DNA from: Nitrosomonadales bacterium
GTDB lineage: Bacteria > Pseudomonadota > Gammaproteobacteria > Burkholderiales > SG8-39
NCBI GenBank assembly: GCA_005240145.1
Contig: SBAS01000069.1
Coordinates: 1 to 53,157 of the forward strand
Length of the DNA stretch: 53,157 bases
Direction of reading: 5' to 3'
In this document: positions 7,970 through 18,384 of the stretch, in pieces
Layout: each line of letters opens with the position of its first letter
Position numbering within the stretch: position 1 is the first letter of the stretch
The notes under the pieces: generated by a model
Told to the model about the DNA's origin: nothing
Database searches by the model: none
The model's input: the letters and a program-made list of their open reading frames with translations, nothing else
Position numbers and translations under genes: made by a program

Positions 7970-8834
7970 GAATAATGATACCGTGAGCGCCATCGACCAG
8001 ACTGCGGCCCCTGCCCCTGCCAAGACGCGCGACGCGGCGACCGTCGTCGTGCTGCGCGACGCCGCGCGCGGCGTGGAGGTGTACCTCGTCAAACGCAGCC
8101 GCACGGTGGATTTCATGGCCGGCGCGCACGTCTTTCCCGGCGGCAGGCTGGACCAGGCCGACAGCGCCCCGTCGGCCTGCGCGCTGCTTTCGGCCGATGT
8201 GGCGGTACTGCGCGAGCGCCTCGGCGAGCCGCTGCCGGCGACCCACGCGGCGGGCCTGTTCGTCGCCGCGATCCGCGAAACCTTCGAGGAAGCCGGACTG
8301 CTGTTGGGGCGCCTCGCGGCCGGCTGGAGCATGAACGATGCGCGCCACGCGGTTGCCAACGGCGCACAATTCTCGACCCTCATCGAACGGCTCGACGCCC
8401 TGGCGCTGGTGCCCTGGGTGCGCTGGGTGACGCCCGAAATTTCGCCCAAGCGCTTCGATGCGCGCTTCTTCCTCGCCCGCGCGCCGGAGGGCCAGGAACC
8501 GCGGGTGGACGGCCATGAAGCGACCGAGGGCTTGTGGATCACGCCGCAGGACGCCCTGCAGCGATGGGAGGGCGGCAGCATGCTGCTCGCGCCGGCCACC
8601 GCCAAGAGCATCGAAATGCTTGTCGCATATTCGACTGTAGCGGCCGCACTTGAGGCCGCCGCGAGGCGGACTCCCCCTGTATCGATGCCGGTGGTCTGGA
8701 GCGACAGGGAGAGCGGGCGGGCCTATATCTCGCTTCCGGGGGACCCGCGCCATCCGGCGCCTGACGCGCTCGGCGGGGCGATCCGCCGTTTCCACCTCGC
8801 GGAGGGCCGTTACCGCAGCGTAAAAGCGACCTAG
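7968..8834 (+). CDS. Nudix hydrolase, NUDT7/19-like
   Basis: The 288-residue protein has a Nudix fold in which the box is split by an insertion. FPGGRLDQAD (about residues 49-58) is separated by roughly 35 residues from AIRETFEEAGLLL, which carries the metal-binding REx2EE glutamates. This spaced layout is typical of long Nudix proteins related to NUDT7/NUDT19, which act on CoA esters or other diphosphates; the substrate here is unknown. The ATG at 7968 shares the CATG palindrome with the corA start on the other strand. A GTG five codons later (7983) is a possible alternative start. No Shine-Dalgarno sequence is evident before either. Confidence 0.82.
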   Translation: MNNDTVSAIDQTAAPAPAKTRDAATVVVLRDAARGVEVYLVKRSRTVDFMAGAHVFPGGRLDQADSAPSACALLSADVAVLRERLGEPLPATHAAGLFVAAIRETFEEAGLLLGRLAAGWSMNDARHAVANGAQFSTLIERLDALALVPWVRWVTPEISPKRFDARFFLARAPEGQEPRVDGHEATEGLWITPQDALQRWEGGSMLLAPATAKSIEMLVAYSTVAAALEAAARRTPPVSMPVVWSDRESGRAYISLPGDPRHPAPDALGGAIRRFHLAEGRYRSVKAT

Positions 8835-8856
8835 GGCGCCAAAGTTAAAATACGCC

Positions 8857-10070
8857 ATGCCCAAGATCAGCCAGCGCGCGCAATCCCTCGGTACCGAAAA
8901 CGCCTTCGTCGTGCTCGCCGAAGTCACGGCGCTTGCGCGCCAGGGCAAGGACATCATCAGCTTTTGCATCGGCCAGCCCGACTTCCCGGCGCCGCAGCAC
9001 GTGCAGGAGGCCGGCATCCGCGCCATCCGCGAAGGCAAGCACGGCTACACGCCATCGGCCGGCATCGATCGCTGCGCGAGGCGGCGGCTAAGTACCTGGC
9101 CGGCATGCGCGGCGGCCTGCCGATCCGGCCCGAGGACGTGGTGATCGGCGCAGGCGCGAAGCCCTTTATCGCCTACGCCATCCTCTCGACCACGGACCAC
9201 GGCGCGGGCGACGAAGTGATCTACCCGAATCCAGGCTTTCCCATCTACGAATCGCAGATCCTCGCCAACGGCGCGAAGCCGGTGCCGGTGCACCTGAAGG
9301 AAGACCGGGATTTTGCCTTCGATCCGGCGGAGCTGGAAAAGCTCGTCACGCCGAGAACGAAACTCCTGATATTGAATTACCCGCACAATCCGACGGGTGG
9401 TTTACTTGGCAAGAAAGAATTACAGGCAATTGCGGCAATACTGCAAAAGCATCCCCAGGTCTGGGTTTATGCCGATGAGATCTATTCGCGCCTGTGCTTT
9501 TCGGGCGAGTTCTTCTCCATCGCCCAGGTGCCCGGCATGTACGAGCGCACCATCATTTGCGATGGCGCCTCCAAGACCTGGGCCATGACCGGCTGGCGCA
9601 TCGGCTTTGCATCCAACCCCGTGCTCGCGCCCGCTTTCACGCGCTGGATCACCAACACCGAGTCCTGCGCCTCGCAAATCTCGCAATGGGCCGCGATCGA
9701 GGCGATCACGGGACCGCAGGACGCGGCCGAAATGATGAAGCAGAGTTTTCTCGAGCGCGGGAAACTGATTGTCCGGCTGTTGAACGAGGTACCGGGCGTC
9801 AGGTGCCGCACCCCCGGCGGCGCGTTCTACGCCTGGCCCAATGTCACCGAGGCCTGCCGCATGATCGGCGCCGCCGATTCGGAGGAGTTCCGCAAGCGCC
9901 TGCTCCACGAAGCCGGCGTGGCAGTGCTCGCCGACATCCATTTCGGCGCGCGCGTGCCCGGCGAAGGCCAGCATGTGCGCTTCTCCTACGCCGCTTCGAA
10001 CGAGATGATCGAGAAGGGCGTTGCGCGCATGGCGGACTTCATCCGGAGGAACACCCGGAAGGTGGCGTGA
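8857..10070 (+). pseudogene. class I/II PLP-dependent aminotransferase, frameshifted
   Basis: The gene encodes an aspartate-aminotransferase-like enzyme of about 404 residues if one base is restored. The first 70 or so codons read SFCIGQPDFPAPQHVQEAG and GYTPSAGID in one frame. From about 9066 the protein continues in another frame with LREAAAKYLAGMRGG, PNPGFPIYESQ, NYPHNPTGG, YADEIYSRL and the PLP lysine motif CDGASKTWAMTGWR. A single missing base in the run near 9064-9072 (gatcgctgcg) explains the break; everything downstream is well conserved. It may be an inactive gene or an assembly error. A TAAAAT box (8846-8851) lies 5 bases before the ATG, and nudJ starts just after its stop. Confidence 0.85.
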
Positions 10071-10071
10071 A

Positions 10072-10524
10072 GTGAGCGTTTGGCGGCCCAGCGTCACCGT
10101 CGCGGCGGTGATCGAGCGCGACGGCAAGTTCCTCATCGTCGAAGAGCTGCAGGACGGCCGCAAGGTGCTGAACCAGCCCGCCGGCCGCCTCGACCCGGGC
10201 GAGACGGTGATCGAAGCCTGCGCGCGCGAAGTGCTCGAGGAAACCGCGCACCGGTTTGCGCCCGCGGCGCTGGTCGGCATTTACCGCTGGCTTTACCAGC
10301 CTGCCGATACCACTTTCCTGCGCTTCTGCTTTTCGGGCTCGATCACCGGCGTCGAAGCCTCGAGGCCGCTGGACAAGGAAATCGTGGCGCTGCACTGGCT
10401 GAATGCCAGGGAGATCAGGGCGGCCGCCGCCCAACATCGCTCGCCGCTCGTGCAGCAGTGCGTGGACGACTACCTCGCGGGGCGCGAATTCCCGCTTACC
10501 GTGCTCTCCAAGAGCTATGGGTGA
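10072..10524 (+). CDS. nudJ: Nudix hydrolase NudJ (phosphatase next to mnmA)
   Basis: The 150-residue protein resembles E. coli NudJ, which hydrolyses thiamine pyrophosphate intermediates and nucleotide di- and triphosphates. It starts with the family pattern [21 protein letters not shown], and the Nudix box [20 protein letters not shown] is complete except that the usual late glycine is alanine. The GTG start at 10072 was chosen because it has GGAAGG upstream and gives the correct N-terminus. It overlaps mnmA by 8 bases, matching the nudJ-mnmA pairing seen in E. coli and many Proteobacteria. Confidence 0.85.
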   Translation: MSVWRPSVTVAAVIERDGKFLIVEELQDGRKVLNQPAGRLDPGETVIEACAREVLEETAHRFAPAALVGIYRWLYQPADTTFLRFCFSGSITGVEASRPLDKEIVALHWLNAREIRAAAAQHRSPLVQQCVDDYLAGREFPLTVLSKSYG

Positions 10525-11575
10525 GCGCATCGTCGTCGGCATGTCGGGCGGGGTGGATTCCGCGGTGGCCGCGCTGTTGCTGAAGCGCGAGGGCTACGAA
10601 GTGGTGGGCCTGTTCATGAAGAACTGGGAGGACGACGATACCGACGCGTACTGCTCCACGCGCCAGGACCTGCTCGATGCGGCGGCGGTGGCGGACGTGA
10701 TCGGCGTGGAGCTGGAAGCGGTGAATTTCTCCGCCGAGTACAAGGATCGCGTCTTCTCCGAGTTCCTGCGCGAGTACCAGGCCGGCCGCACGCCCAATCC
10801 GGATGTGCTGTGCAACGCCGAGATCAAGTTCAAGGCCTTCCTCGACCACGCCATGGACCTGGGCGCGACGCGCATCGCCACCGGCCACTACGCGAAGGTG
10901 GTGGAGAAGAAAGGGCTTTACGAGCTGCACCGCGGCGCGGATGCGACGAAGGACCAGAGCTACTTCCTTCACCGGCTCAATCAGCAGCAGCTTTCGCGCG
11001 TGATGTTCCCGATCGGGAACGTGGAAAAGACCGCAGTGCGCCGCATCGCCGCCGAAGCGCGCCTGCCGAACCACGCGAAGAAGGACTCGACCGGCATCTG
11101 CTTCATCGGCGAGCGGCCGTTCCGCGAGTTCCTCAAGCGCTATCTCGCGCGCGAACCCGGGCCCATCAAGGATTCGTCCGGGAAAACGATAGGACGTCAT
11201 ATCGGGCTCGCCTTCTATACGATCGGCCAGCGCAAGGGCATAGGGTTGGGCGGCGCGGGCGATGCGTGGTACGTGGCCGACAAGGATATGGCGGCCAATA
11301 CGCTCACGGTGGTGCGGGGCCACGACCACCCGCTGCTCATGAAGAGCTCGCTGCGGGCGCAGGCGGCGAGCTGGATCGCGGGCCCGCCGGCGCCGGGCTC
11401 GACGCATTCGGCCAAGACGCGCTACCGCCAGGCCGACTCGGCCTGCATCGTGACGCGCTCGGACGAGGAAGAAATCGCGCTGGAATTCGCCCAGCCGCAA
11501 TGGGCCGTGACGCCCGGACAGTCGGTGGTGCTCTACGAAGGGGCCGCCTGCCTCGGCGGCGCCGTGATCAGCTAA
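10517..11575 (+). CDS. mnmA: tRNA-specific 2-thiouridylase MnmA
   Basis: This 352-residue enzyme inserts sulfur at position 2 of the wobble uridine (U34) in tRNA-Lys, -Glu and -Gln. It uses ATP for adenylation and sulfur delivered by a relay or desulfurase. The PP-loop MSGGVDS (residues 9-15), the catalytic Cys99 in [12 protein letters not shown], the second catalytic Cys195 in [10 protein letters not shown] and the C-terminal beta-barrel (from about 270) are all present. The ATG at 10517 sits within the end of nudJ and is the family-typical start ([12 protein letters not shown]). The gene is followed at once by a strong hairpin. Confidence 0.95.
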   Translation: MGERIVVGMSGGVDSAVAALLLKREGYEVVGLFMKNWEDDDTDAYCSTRQDLLDAAAVADVIGVELEAVNFSAEYKDRVFSEFLREYQAGRTPNPDVLCNAEIKFKAFLDHAMDLGATRIATGHYAKVVEKKGLYELHRGADATKDQSYFLHRLNQQQLSRVMFPIGNVEKTAVRRIAAEARLPNHAKKDSTGICFIGERPFREFLKRYLAREPGPIKDSSGKTIGRHIGLAFYTIGQRKGIGLGGAGDAWYVADKDMAANTLTVVRGHDHPLLMKSSLRAQAASWIAGPPAPGSTHSAKTRYRQADSACIVTRSDEEEIALEFAQPQWAVTPGQSVVLYEGAACLGGAVIS

Positions 11576-11577
11576 AT

Positions 11578-11631
11578 CAGGGACAGACCCCTATTTCCCA
11601 AGAACGGAAATAGGGGTCTGTCCCTGTTTTT
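11578..11631. repeat. REP-like GGGACAG palindrome, also a probable terminator
   Basis: Perfect 21-base arms (11578-11598 and 11606-11626) flank a 7-base loop, and TTTTT follows at 11627-11631. The arms begin CAGGGACAGACCCC. The element starts 3 bases after the mnmA stop, so it can end mnmA transcription and also separates it from the convergent GST gene. A relative with the same CAGGGACAG end lies at 50625-50692. Such GGGACAG palindromes are dispersed in many proteobacterial genomes, often linked to IS200-like RAYT transposases; none is in this window. Confidence 0.85.
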
Positions 11632-11632
11632 G

Positions 11633-13640
<2,008 letters not shown>

Positions 13641-13647
13641 GCCGCGG

Positions 13648-15669
13648 ATGATCTACGCCGCGACGATTTTCCTGTCTTCATTCCTGCTGTTCCTCGTGCA
13701 GCCGCTGATCGCGCGCCAGATCCTGCCCTGGTTCGGCGGCACCGCAGCGGTGTGGACGACCTGCATGCTGTTTTTCCAGACGCTGCTGCTCGCGGGGTAC
13801 GCCTACGCACACGCGACCAACGCGAAGCTGCAGCCGCGCGAGCAGGCAGTGGTGCACACGGTGCTGCTCGCGGCCGCGCTCGCGCTGCTGCCGATTGCGC
13901 CCAACGCAATGTGGGCGCCGACGGGTGCCGAGGAGCCGATCACGCGCATCCTGCTGGTGCTCACGGCAACCGTGGGACTGCCCTACCTGCTGCTCGCTTC
14001 GACCAGCCCGCTATTGCAGGCCTGGTTCGCGCGCGCGCGGCCCGGCGTCGATCCCTATCGCCTCTTCGCGGTGTCGAACCTGGCCTCGCTGCTGGCGCTG
14101 GTCGGCTATCCGCTCGCGGTCGAGCCCTTCCTGGGTGGCCGCGAGCAGGTGATCTGGTGGTCCATCCTGTTTGTTCTTTTTGCCGTTTTTTGTGCCGGAT
14201 TGTCCTGGTCCATTTCAGGGAAAAAAGAAGAAAAGAAAAAAACAATGGAGAACACCGCGCCGCCGCGCCGCGCCGACTACTTGCTCTGGCTGGCGCTCTC
14301 GGCCACCGGGTCGGTGCTGCTGCTCGCGGTGACCAACCACGTGACGCAGAACGTCGCGGCCATCCCGCTGCTGTGGCTCGCGCCGCTCACCCTGTACCTG
14401 CTCACCTTCATCCTCGCCTTCGAGGGCGGCATCCTGGGCTTCAACCTGTACCGGGCGGAGATTTTCTGGACGGTGGTCCTCGTCTGGCTGTGCGGCATGG
14501 CCTGGATGCTGGTCGACTCCCGCTACCAGTTCGACCTGTGGCTGCAGGCCGGCATGTTCCTCTCGGGCCTGTTCGTCGGCTGCATGTTCTGCCACGGCGA
14601 GCTGTATCGCGCGCGGCCGGCGGCGCGGCACCTGACCGCGTTCTACCTCACCATTTCGGCCGGCGGCGCGATCGGCGGCCTGCTGGTCGCAGTCGTGGCG
14701 CCGCTCGCCTTTCGTGCCTATGACGAGCTCGGCATTTCGCTGATCCTGCTCGCGGTGCTTGCGGCGGTGCGCTTTGCGTCAGTCAACCGATTCGCGCGCT
14801 GGGGGAGCCTGGCCGTGCTGCTCGCGGTGGCCGCTTGCACCACGTACGACAGCTCGCGCTTCGCCAAGGACGTGCGCGTATCGGCGCGCAATTTCTACGG
14901 CGTTCTGCGGGTGAAGGAGTACGGCGGCGCGGACCGGAGCTACCACCTGCGCCGGCTCGTGCACGGCGCAATCATGCACGGCGAACAGGACATGGTCACG
15001 GACGGACGGCGCCGGCCATCGACCTATTACCAGACCAGTTCGGGCGTGGGCGCCGCGGTGGTGGCGAAACAGGCGAAGGGCGCGATGCGCGTCGGCGTGA
15101 TCGGGCTGGGGACCGGGACCCTCGCCGCGTACGGGCGCAAGGGCGATGTCTACCGCTTCTACGAGATCAACTCCCAGGTCATCGCGATCGCGCGCACCGA
15201 ATTCAGCTACCTGGGCGACAGCGCGGCGACGATCGAAGTGGCCCTGGGCGATGCGCGCCTGAATCTCGAGCGCGAGCCGGCGCAGGGCTTCGACGTGCTC
15301 GCGGTGGATGCATTCTCCAGCGACGCGATCCCGGTGCACCTGATCACGAAGGAGGCCCTGGGCGTATACCTGCGGCACATGAAACGCGACGGCATCATTG
15401 CGTTTCACGTCTCCAACCGGTTCCTCAGCCTCGTGCCGGTGGTGGCGCGGCTGGCGCAGGAGCACGGCGCGCACGCGGTGCTGGTCTCGGACAAGGGCAA
15501 GGACGGCGACGACGACCACACCACCACCGACTGGGTGCTGGTGTCGCGCGAACGCAGCGCGCTCGAGGCGGCGGAGATCGAGGCGGTATCGCCCGAAACG
15601 CCCGAATCGAAGCCGGGCTGGCGCACCTGGACCGACGACTACTCGAACCTGGTGCAGATCCTCAGATAG
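13648..15669 (+). CDS. fused MFS-like membrane domain and spermidine synthase-like domain protein
   Basis: The 673-residue protein has about a dozen hydrophobic helices in its first 400 or so residues, starting FLSSFLLFLVQPLIARQILPWFGG. A C-terminal Rossmann methyltransferase-like domain of the spermidine synthase family (about 410-670) follows, with VGVIGLGTGTLAAYG, YEINSQVIAIA, GDARLNLE and DVLAVDAFSSDAIP. Such fusions are common in Proteobacteria, and their reaction has not been settled. A polyamine or other small-molecule transferase linked to transport is inferred. It begins 8 bases after the purB stop, so it is likely co-transcribed. A short A-rich stretch around 14219-14245 codes a charged KKEEKKKT linker. 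Confidence 0.85.
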   Translation: MIYAATIFLSSFLLFLVQPLIARQILPWFGGTAAVWTTCMLFFQTLLLAGYAYAHATNAKLQPREQAVVHTVLLAAALALLPIAPNAMWAPTGAEEPITRILLVLTATVGLPYLLLASTSPLLQAWFARARPGVDPYRLFAVSNLASLLALVGYPLAVEPFLGGREQVIWWSILFVLFAVFCAGLSWSISGKKEEKKKTMENTAPPRRADYLLWLALSATGSVLLLAVTNHVTQNVAAIPLLWLAPLTLYLLTFILAFEGGILGFNLYRAEIFWTVVLVWLCGMAWMLVDSRYQFDLWLQAGMFLSGLFVGCMFCHGELYRARPAARHLTAFYLTISAGGAIGGLLVAVVAPLAFRAYDELGISLILLAVLAAVRFASVNRFARWGSLAVLLAVAACTTYDSSRFAKDVRVSARNFYGVLRVKEYGGADRSYHLRRLVHGAIMHGEQDMVTDGRRRPSTYYQTSSGVGAAVVAKQAKGAMRVGVIGLGTGTLAAYGRKGDVYRFYEINSQVIAIARTEFSYLGDSAATIEVALGDARLNLEREPAQGFDVLAVDAFSSDAIPVHLITKEALGVYLRHMKRDGIIAFHVSNRFLSLVPVVARLAQEHGAHAVLVSDKGKDGDDDHTTTDWVLVSRERSALEAAEIEAVSPETPESKPGWRTWTDDYSNLVQILR

Positions 15670-15735
15670 TTCAGCGCAAGGCCGGCTACGGTGAGCTTCT
15701 TGCGCTCGTCGGCGATCTTTTCTCCGGGATTTGCC

Positions 15736-16569
15736 TTACGCGCGGAATGCGGCCTTGTCGGTACCCTGGTAGAGCGCCTTGACCTGGCGGCCGATCGCAT
15801 CGGCGTGCGCAGCTAGCGCGGCCTCGTCCAGGTCGGCCTTCGGCCGCGGCTCCAGGTCGAAATGACCGTACGTGTCCGTGCCGCGAACGAGCGTCGCCGA
15901 GTCGCGCACCTTGGTCTGGCGCACGTAGGTCGGGATGTAGCGGATGGACATGCCGATGCGCCGGTCGTTGGTGCGGTTGGCATCCGAGCCGTGCACGAGC
16001 TTGATGTGGTGCAGGGACATTTCTCCGGCGCCCATCGCCAGACCCACCGCCTTCGACTTGTCTACCGCCACCGCGATTTCCTGCCCGCGGGACAGCAGAT
16101 TGTCCTTGTGGAAGGTATCCACGTGCGGCAGCTGGTCGATCAGGTGGCTGCCTGGGATCACCTGCATGTAGCCGTTCTCCGGCGTGACCTCGGTGAAGGC
16201 GACCCACGCGGTGATGACGTGGTCGGGATCCAGGCCCCAGTAGGTCGAGTCCTGATGCCACGAGACGAAGCCGGGACTACTCGCTTCCTTGATGAAGAAA
16301 TTGGTGGTCCAGCAGAGGATGTCCGGTCCGATGCAGTCCTCGACCGCGTCCAGCACTTTCGGATGGTGGACCAGCTCGTCGGCCCAGGTGAAAAGCAAGT
16401 GCATCTTGTGCCGCCAGTTGCCCTGGATCGGTTTGCCGGTCTTCGCCTCGTGCGCTTCCAGCGCGGCTCGATAGCGCTGCGCGTCGGCGGCGGACATCAC
16501 GCGCACCGGGGAGTAGTAGCCGTCGCGCCGGTAGGCGGCGGTCGCGTCGCTGGACAGCAGTTTGGGCAT
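15736..16569 (-). CDS. phytanoyl-CoA dioxygenase family Fe(II)/2-oxoglutarate enzyme (copy 1)
   Basis: The 277-residue enzyme has the double-stranded beta-helix iron triad: His105 and Asp107 in SWHQDSTYWGLD, and distal His193 in LVHGSDANRT. Arg203-204 lie nearby for 2-oxoglutarate. PhyH-family enzymes hydroxylate small molecules; the substrate is unknown. The ATG at 16569 has GCAGGAG upstream on its strand. It is divergent from the GntR regulator, with a 21-base palindrome (16607-16627) between them, so it is probably a target of that regulator. A second PhyH-family gene lies at 21352 in the same island. Confidence 0.88.
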   Translation of the reverse strand: MPKLLSSDATAAYRRDGYYSPVRVMSAADAQRYRAALEAHEAKTGKPIQGNWRHKMHLLFTWADELVHHPKVLDAVEDCIGPDILCWTTNFFIKEASSPGFVSWHQDSTYWGLDPDHVITAWVAFTEVTPENGYMQVIPGSHLIDQLPHVDTFHKDNLLSRGQEIAVAVDKSKAVGLAMGAGEMSLHHIKLVHGSDANRTNDRRIGMSIRYIPTYVRQTKVRDSATLVRGTDTYGHFDLEPRPKADLDEAALAAHADAIGRQVKALYQGTDKAAFRA

Positions 16570-16606
16570 CGATGGGGCTCCTGCAGCGGGCCTCGTCCCG
16601 CACCGT

Positions 16607-16627
16607 TGATATACTACATGCATATCA
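16607..16627. promoter_or_regulatory. 21-base palindrome, candidate GntR operator A
   Basis: TGATAT (16607-16612) and its complement ATATCA (16622-16627) flank 9 bases. The site lies 38 bases upstream of the PhyH start and just before the GntR gene, which suits autoregulation and divergent control. On the minus strand it begins TGATATG, as does the site at 17479-17497. Confidence 0.45.
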
Positions 16628-16650
16628 CCGCAGTGCTGAAGGAGGCACGC

Positions 16651-16761
16651 ATGGCCGAGGTCAGGGCGGGGACGTTTCCGGACGACGACCAAAGCTATGG
16701 CGTCGACGACAGGGAGCACGAAAAATTCCTCGGCCTCGTCCAAAAGCGCAGGCACGCGTAG
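16651..16761 (+). CDS. 36-codon open frame with a strong ribosome-binding site
   Basis: AAGGAGG (16639-16645) lies 5 bases before this ATG, the best Shine-Dalgarno match in the neighbourhood. The frame encodes 36 residues rich in Asp, Glu and Lys (MAEVRAGTFPDDDQ...) and stops at 16761 just before the helix-turn-helix region of the GntR gene, which is in another frame. It may be a leader peptide or an unrelated small protein. Alternatively it may be the original start of the GntR gene, now separated by an indel. I recognise no family. Confidence 0.3.
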   Translation: MAEVRAGTFPDDDQSYGVDDREHEKFLGLVQKRRHA

Positions 16762-17438
16762 CGGCGCGCGCGGGGCGCGGCGCCCGCGCCGGCGCCCCGC
16801 AGTCGCTTACCGACCGCGCCTACACCGCGCTGGAGGAAATGATCGTGCGCCTGGAGCTGCCGCCGGGCAGCGCGGTGTCCGAAGCGATCCTGTCAAAGCG
16901 CCTGCGCATCGGCCGCACGCCGATCCGCGAGGCGCTGCAGCGCCTCGCGCGCGAGCGGCTGGTGCAGATCCTGCCGCGCCGTGGCGTGATCGTCTCCGGC
17001 ATCGACGTCAAGGCGCAGCTGCGCCTGCTGGAAGTGCGCCGCGAGCTCGAGCGGCAGGTGGCGCGCAGCGCCGCGCGTCGGGCGAGCGCGGAAGAGCGCG
17101 GCCGGTTCGGCGCATTGGCCACCGCATTCACGAAGGCCGCGCGCACCGGCGACGACGTGGCGTTCCTGCGCACCGACCGCGATTTCAACGAGTTGTGCCT
17201 CAAGGCGGCGCGCAACGAATTCGCCAGCACCGCGATGCAGCTGATGGCCTCCCTGTCGCGGCGCTTCTGGTTCCTGCACTACAAGCAGGCGGCTGACATG
17301 CCCGAAACCGCCAGGCTGCACGCCGACATCGCGCTTGCGATCGCCGCGGGCGATCCGGACGCTGCCGCGCGGGCCGCGGACGCCCTGCTGGACAACATCG
17401 AGACGTTCACGCGAAACACCGTGAGCACCGATTTTTGA
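16697..17438 (+). CDS. GntR-family transcriptional regulator, FCD subfamily (N-terminus unresolved)
   Basis: The winged helix-turn-helix (SLTDRAYTALEEMIVRLELP, RIGRTPIREALQRL, RERLVQILPRRGVIVS) is followed by an all-helical FCD ligand domain (LLEVRRELERQVARSAARR, FNELCLKAARNEF, HADIALAIAAGD). FCD regulators sense carboxylic acids and repress adjacent catabolic genes. The start is uncertain. The uninterrupted frame opens at 16572, across the operator. The natural-looking N-terminus MASTTGSTKNSSASSKSAGT begins at 16697 in another frame. One surplus G in the GGGG run at 16772-16775 would join that N-terminus to the DNA-binding domain, so an assembly or real indel is likely. It probably controls the dioxygenase, hydroxylase and TRAP genes around it. 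Confidence 0.8.
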
Positions 17439-17478
17439 GCGCTACAGCGGCACAGCACTCCGGGCGGCGCAAGCCTAG

Positions 17479-17497
17479 ACATATGGCTAACATATCA
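17479..17497. promoter_or_regulatory. palindrome upstream of the hydroxylase/TRAP genes, candidate GntR operator B
   Basis: ATATG (17481-17485) and CATAT (17491-17495) flank 5 bases. Read on the minus strand from 17497 the site begins TGATATG, like the minus-strand reading of the palindrome at 16607-16627. It lies 28 bases before the ATG at 17525. Both are candidates for the same regulator; the spacers differ (9 and 5 bases), so the match is only partial. Confidence 0.4.
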
Positions 17498-17524
17498 GCA
17501 CAATCCACGCTTTAGGAGGCGCCC

Positions 17525-18349
17525 ATGGCAGAACTCGTCGACCGCCACGAACCCGCCGAGCGCCAGCTCAGGTTCCGCGAGCAGTACCAGGCGCAGATCC
17601 ACCCGCTGTACAGCGGCCCGGTGCACGTCGGGGTGATGTATGCCGTCGGCCTGTCGGTCATCGCCTGGTGCGTGTCGCGGCTCGAGAACGCGGGCGTGGA
17701 ATGGCTGCTCGTGCTCCCGGTGTTTTTCTTCTCCAACCTGTTCGAGTGGTGGATCCACAAATATGTGATGCACCGGCTGGTCGACGTGTGGGCGCTGCGG
17801 GCGATCTACGACCGGCACACGCGCCAGCACCACCAGTATTTCACCGACAGCGAAATGAGCGTCTCGACGACGCGCGAGTGGCGGGTCATATTCTTTCCGT
17901 GGCGGGCGCTGTTCACGTTCATGGCCCTCGGCACGCCGCTTGCGTTCCTGCTCGGCTGGCTGCTGAACCCGAATGTGGGCTACATCCTCATGGTGACGAT
18001 GGTCGGCCAGTACCTGATCTACGAGACCTTCCACTACTGCTGCCACGTGCGCGACAACTGGTTCGTGCGCCACATGCCGTTCGTCAACACCATCCGGCGG
18101 CATCACTTTGCGCACCACAACTTCGGCATCATGATGACCTGCAACATGAACCTTACCTTCCCGATCGCCGACTGGGTGATGGGCACGAGCGACGTGAAAC
18201 GCGGCCTGATCGGCACGCTTTTCAACGGCTACAATGAAGATTACGTGCGGCCCGAGCTCAAGCCGACGATCGAGCGGTTCCGCCGCCCGGACGCGCCGGT
18301 TTCGATCGATGGACCGATCATGGAGCCGGGCCGGCAGCAGCCGGCCTGA
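17525..18349 (+). CDS. sterol desaturase/fatty acid hydroxylase superfamily protein
   Basis: The 274-residue integral membrane protein has the histidine clusters of the diiron hydroxylase superfamily: HKYVMH, HTRQHHQ, FHYCCH and HHFAHHN. Hydrophobic helices surround them (about residues 35-60, 62-80, 120-165). Members hydroxylate or desaturate lipids, sterols or small hydrophobic acids using O2 and an electron donor. AGGAGG (17514-17519) precedes the ATG by 5 bases. The TRAP binding-protein gene begins 35 bases after its stop, so it appears to be the first gene of the island's transport/oxidation operon. Confidence 0.88.
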   Translation: MAELVDRHEPAERQLRFREQYQAQIHPLYSGPVHVGVMYAVGLSVIAWCVSRLENAGVEWLLVLPVFFFSNLFEWWIHKYVMHRLVDVWALRAIYDRHTRQHHQYFTDSEMSVSTTREWRVIFFPWRALFTFMALGTPLAFLLGWLLNPNVGYILMVTMVGQYLIYETFHYCCHVRDNWFVRHMPFVNTIRRHHFAHHNFGIMMTCNMNLTFPIADWVMGTSDVKRGLIGTLFNGYNEDYVRPELKPTIERFRRPDAPVSIDGPIMEPGRQQPA

Positions 18350-18384
18350 GCGGACACGCCAAGGAAACCGAGGAGGAATTACCT

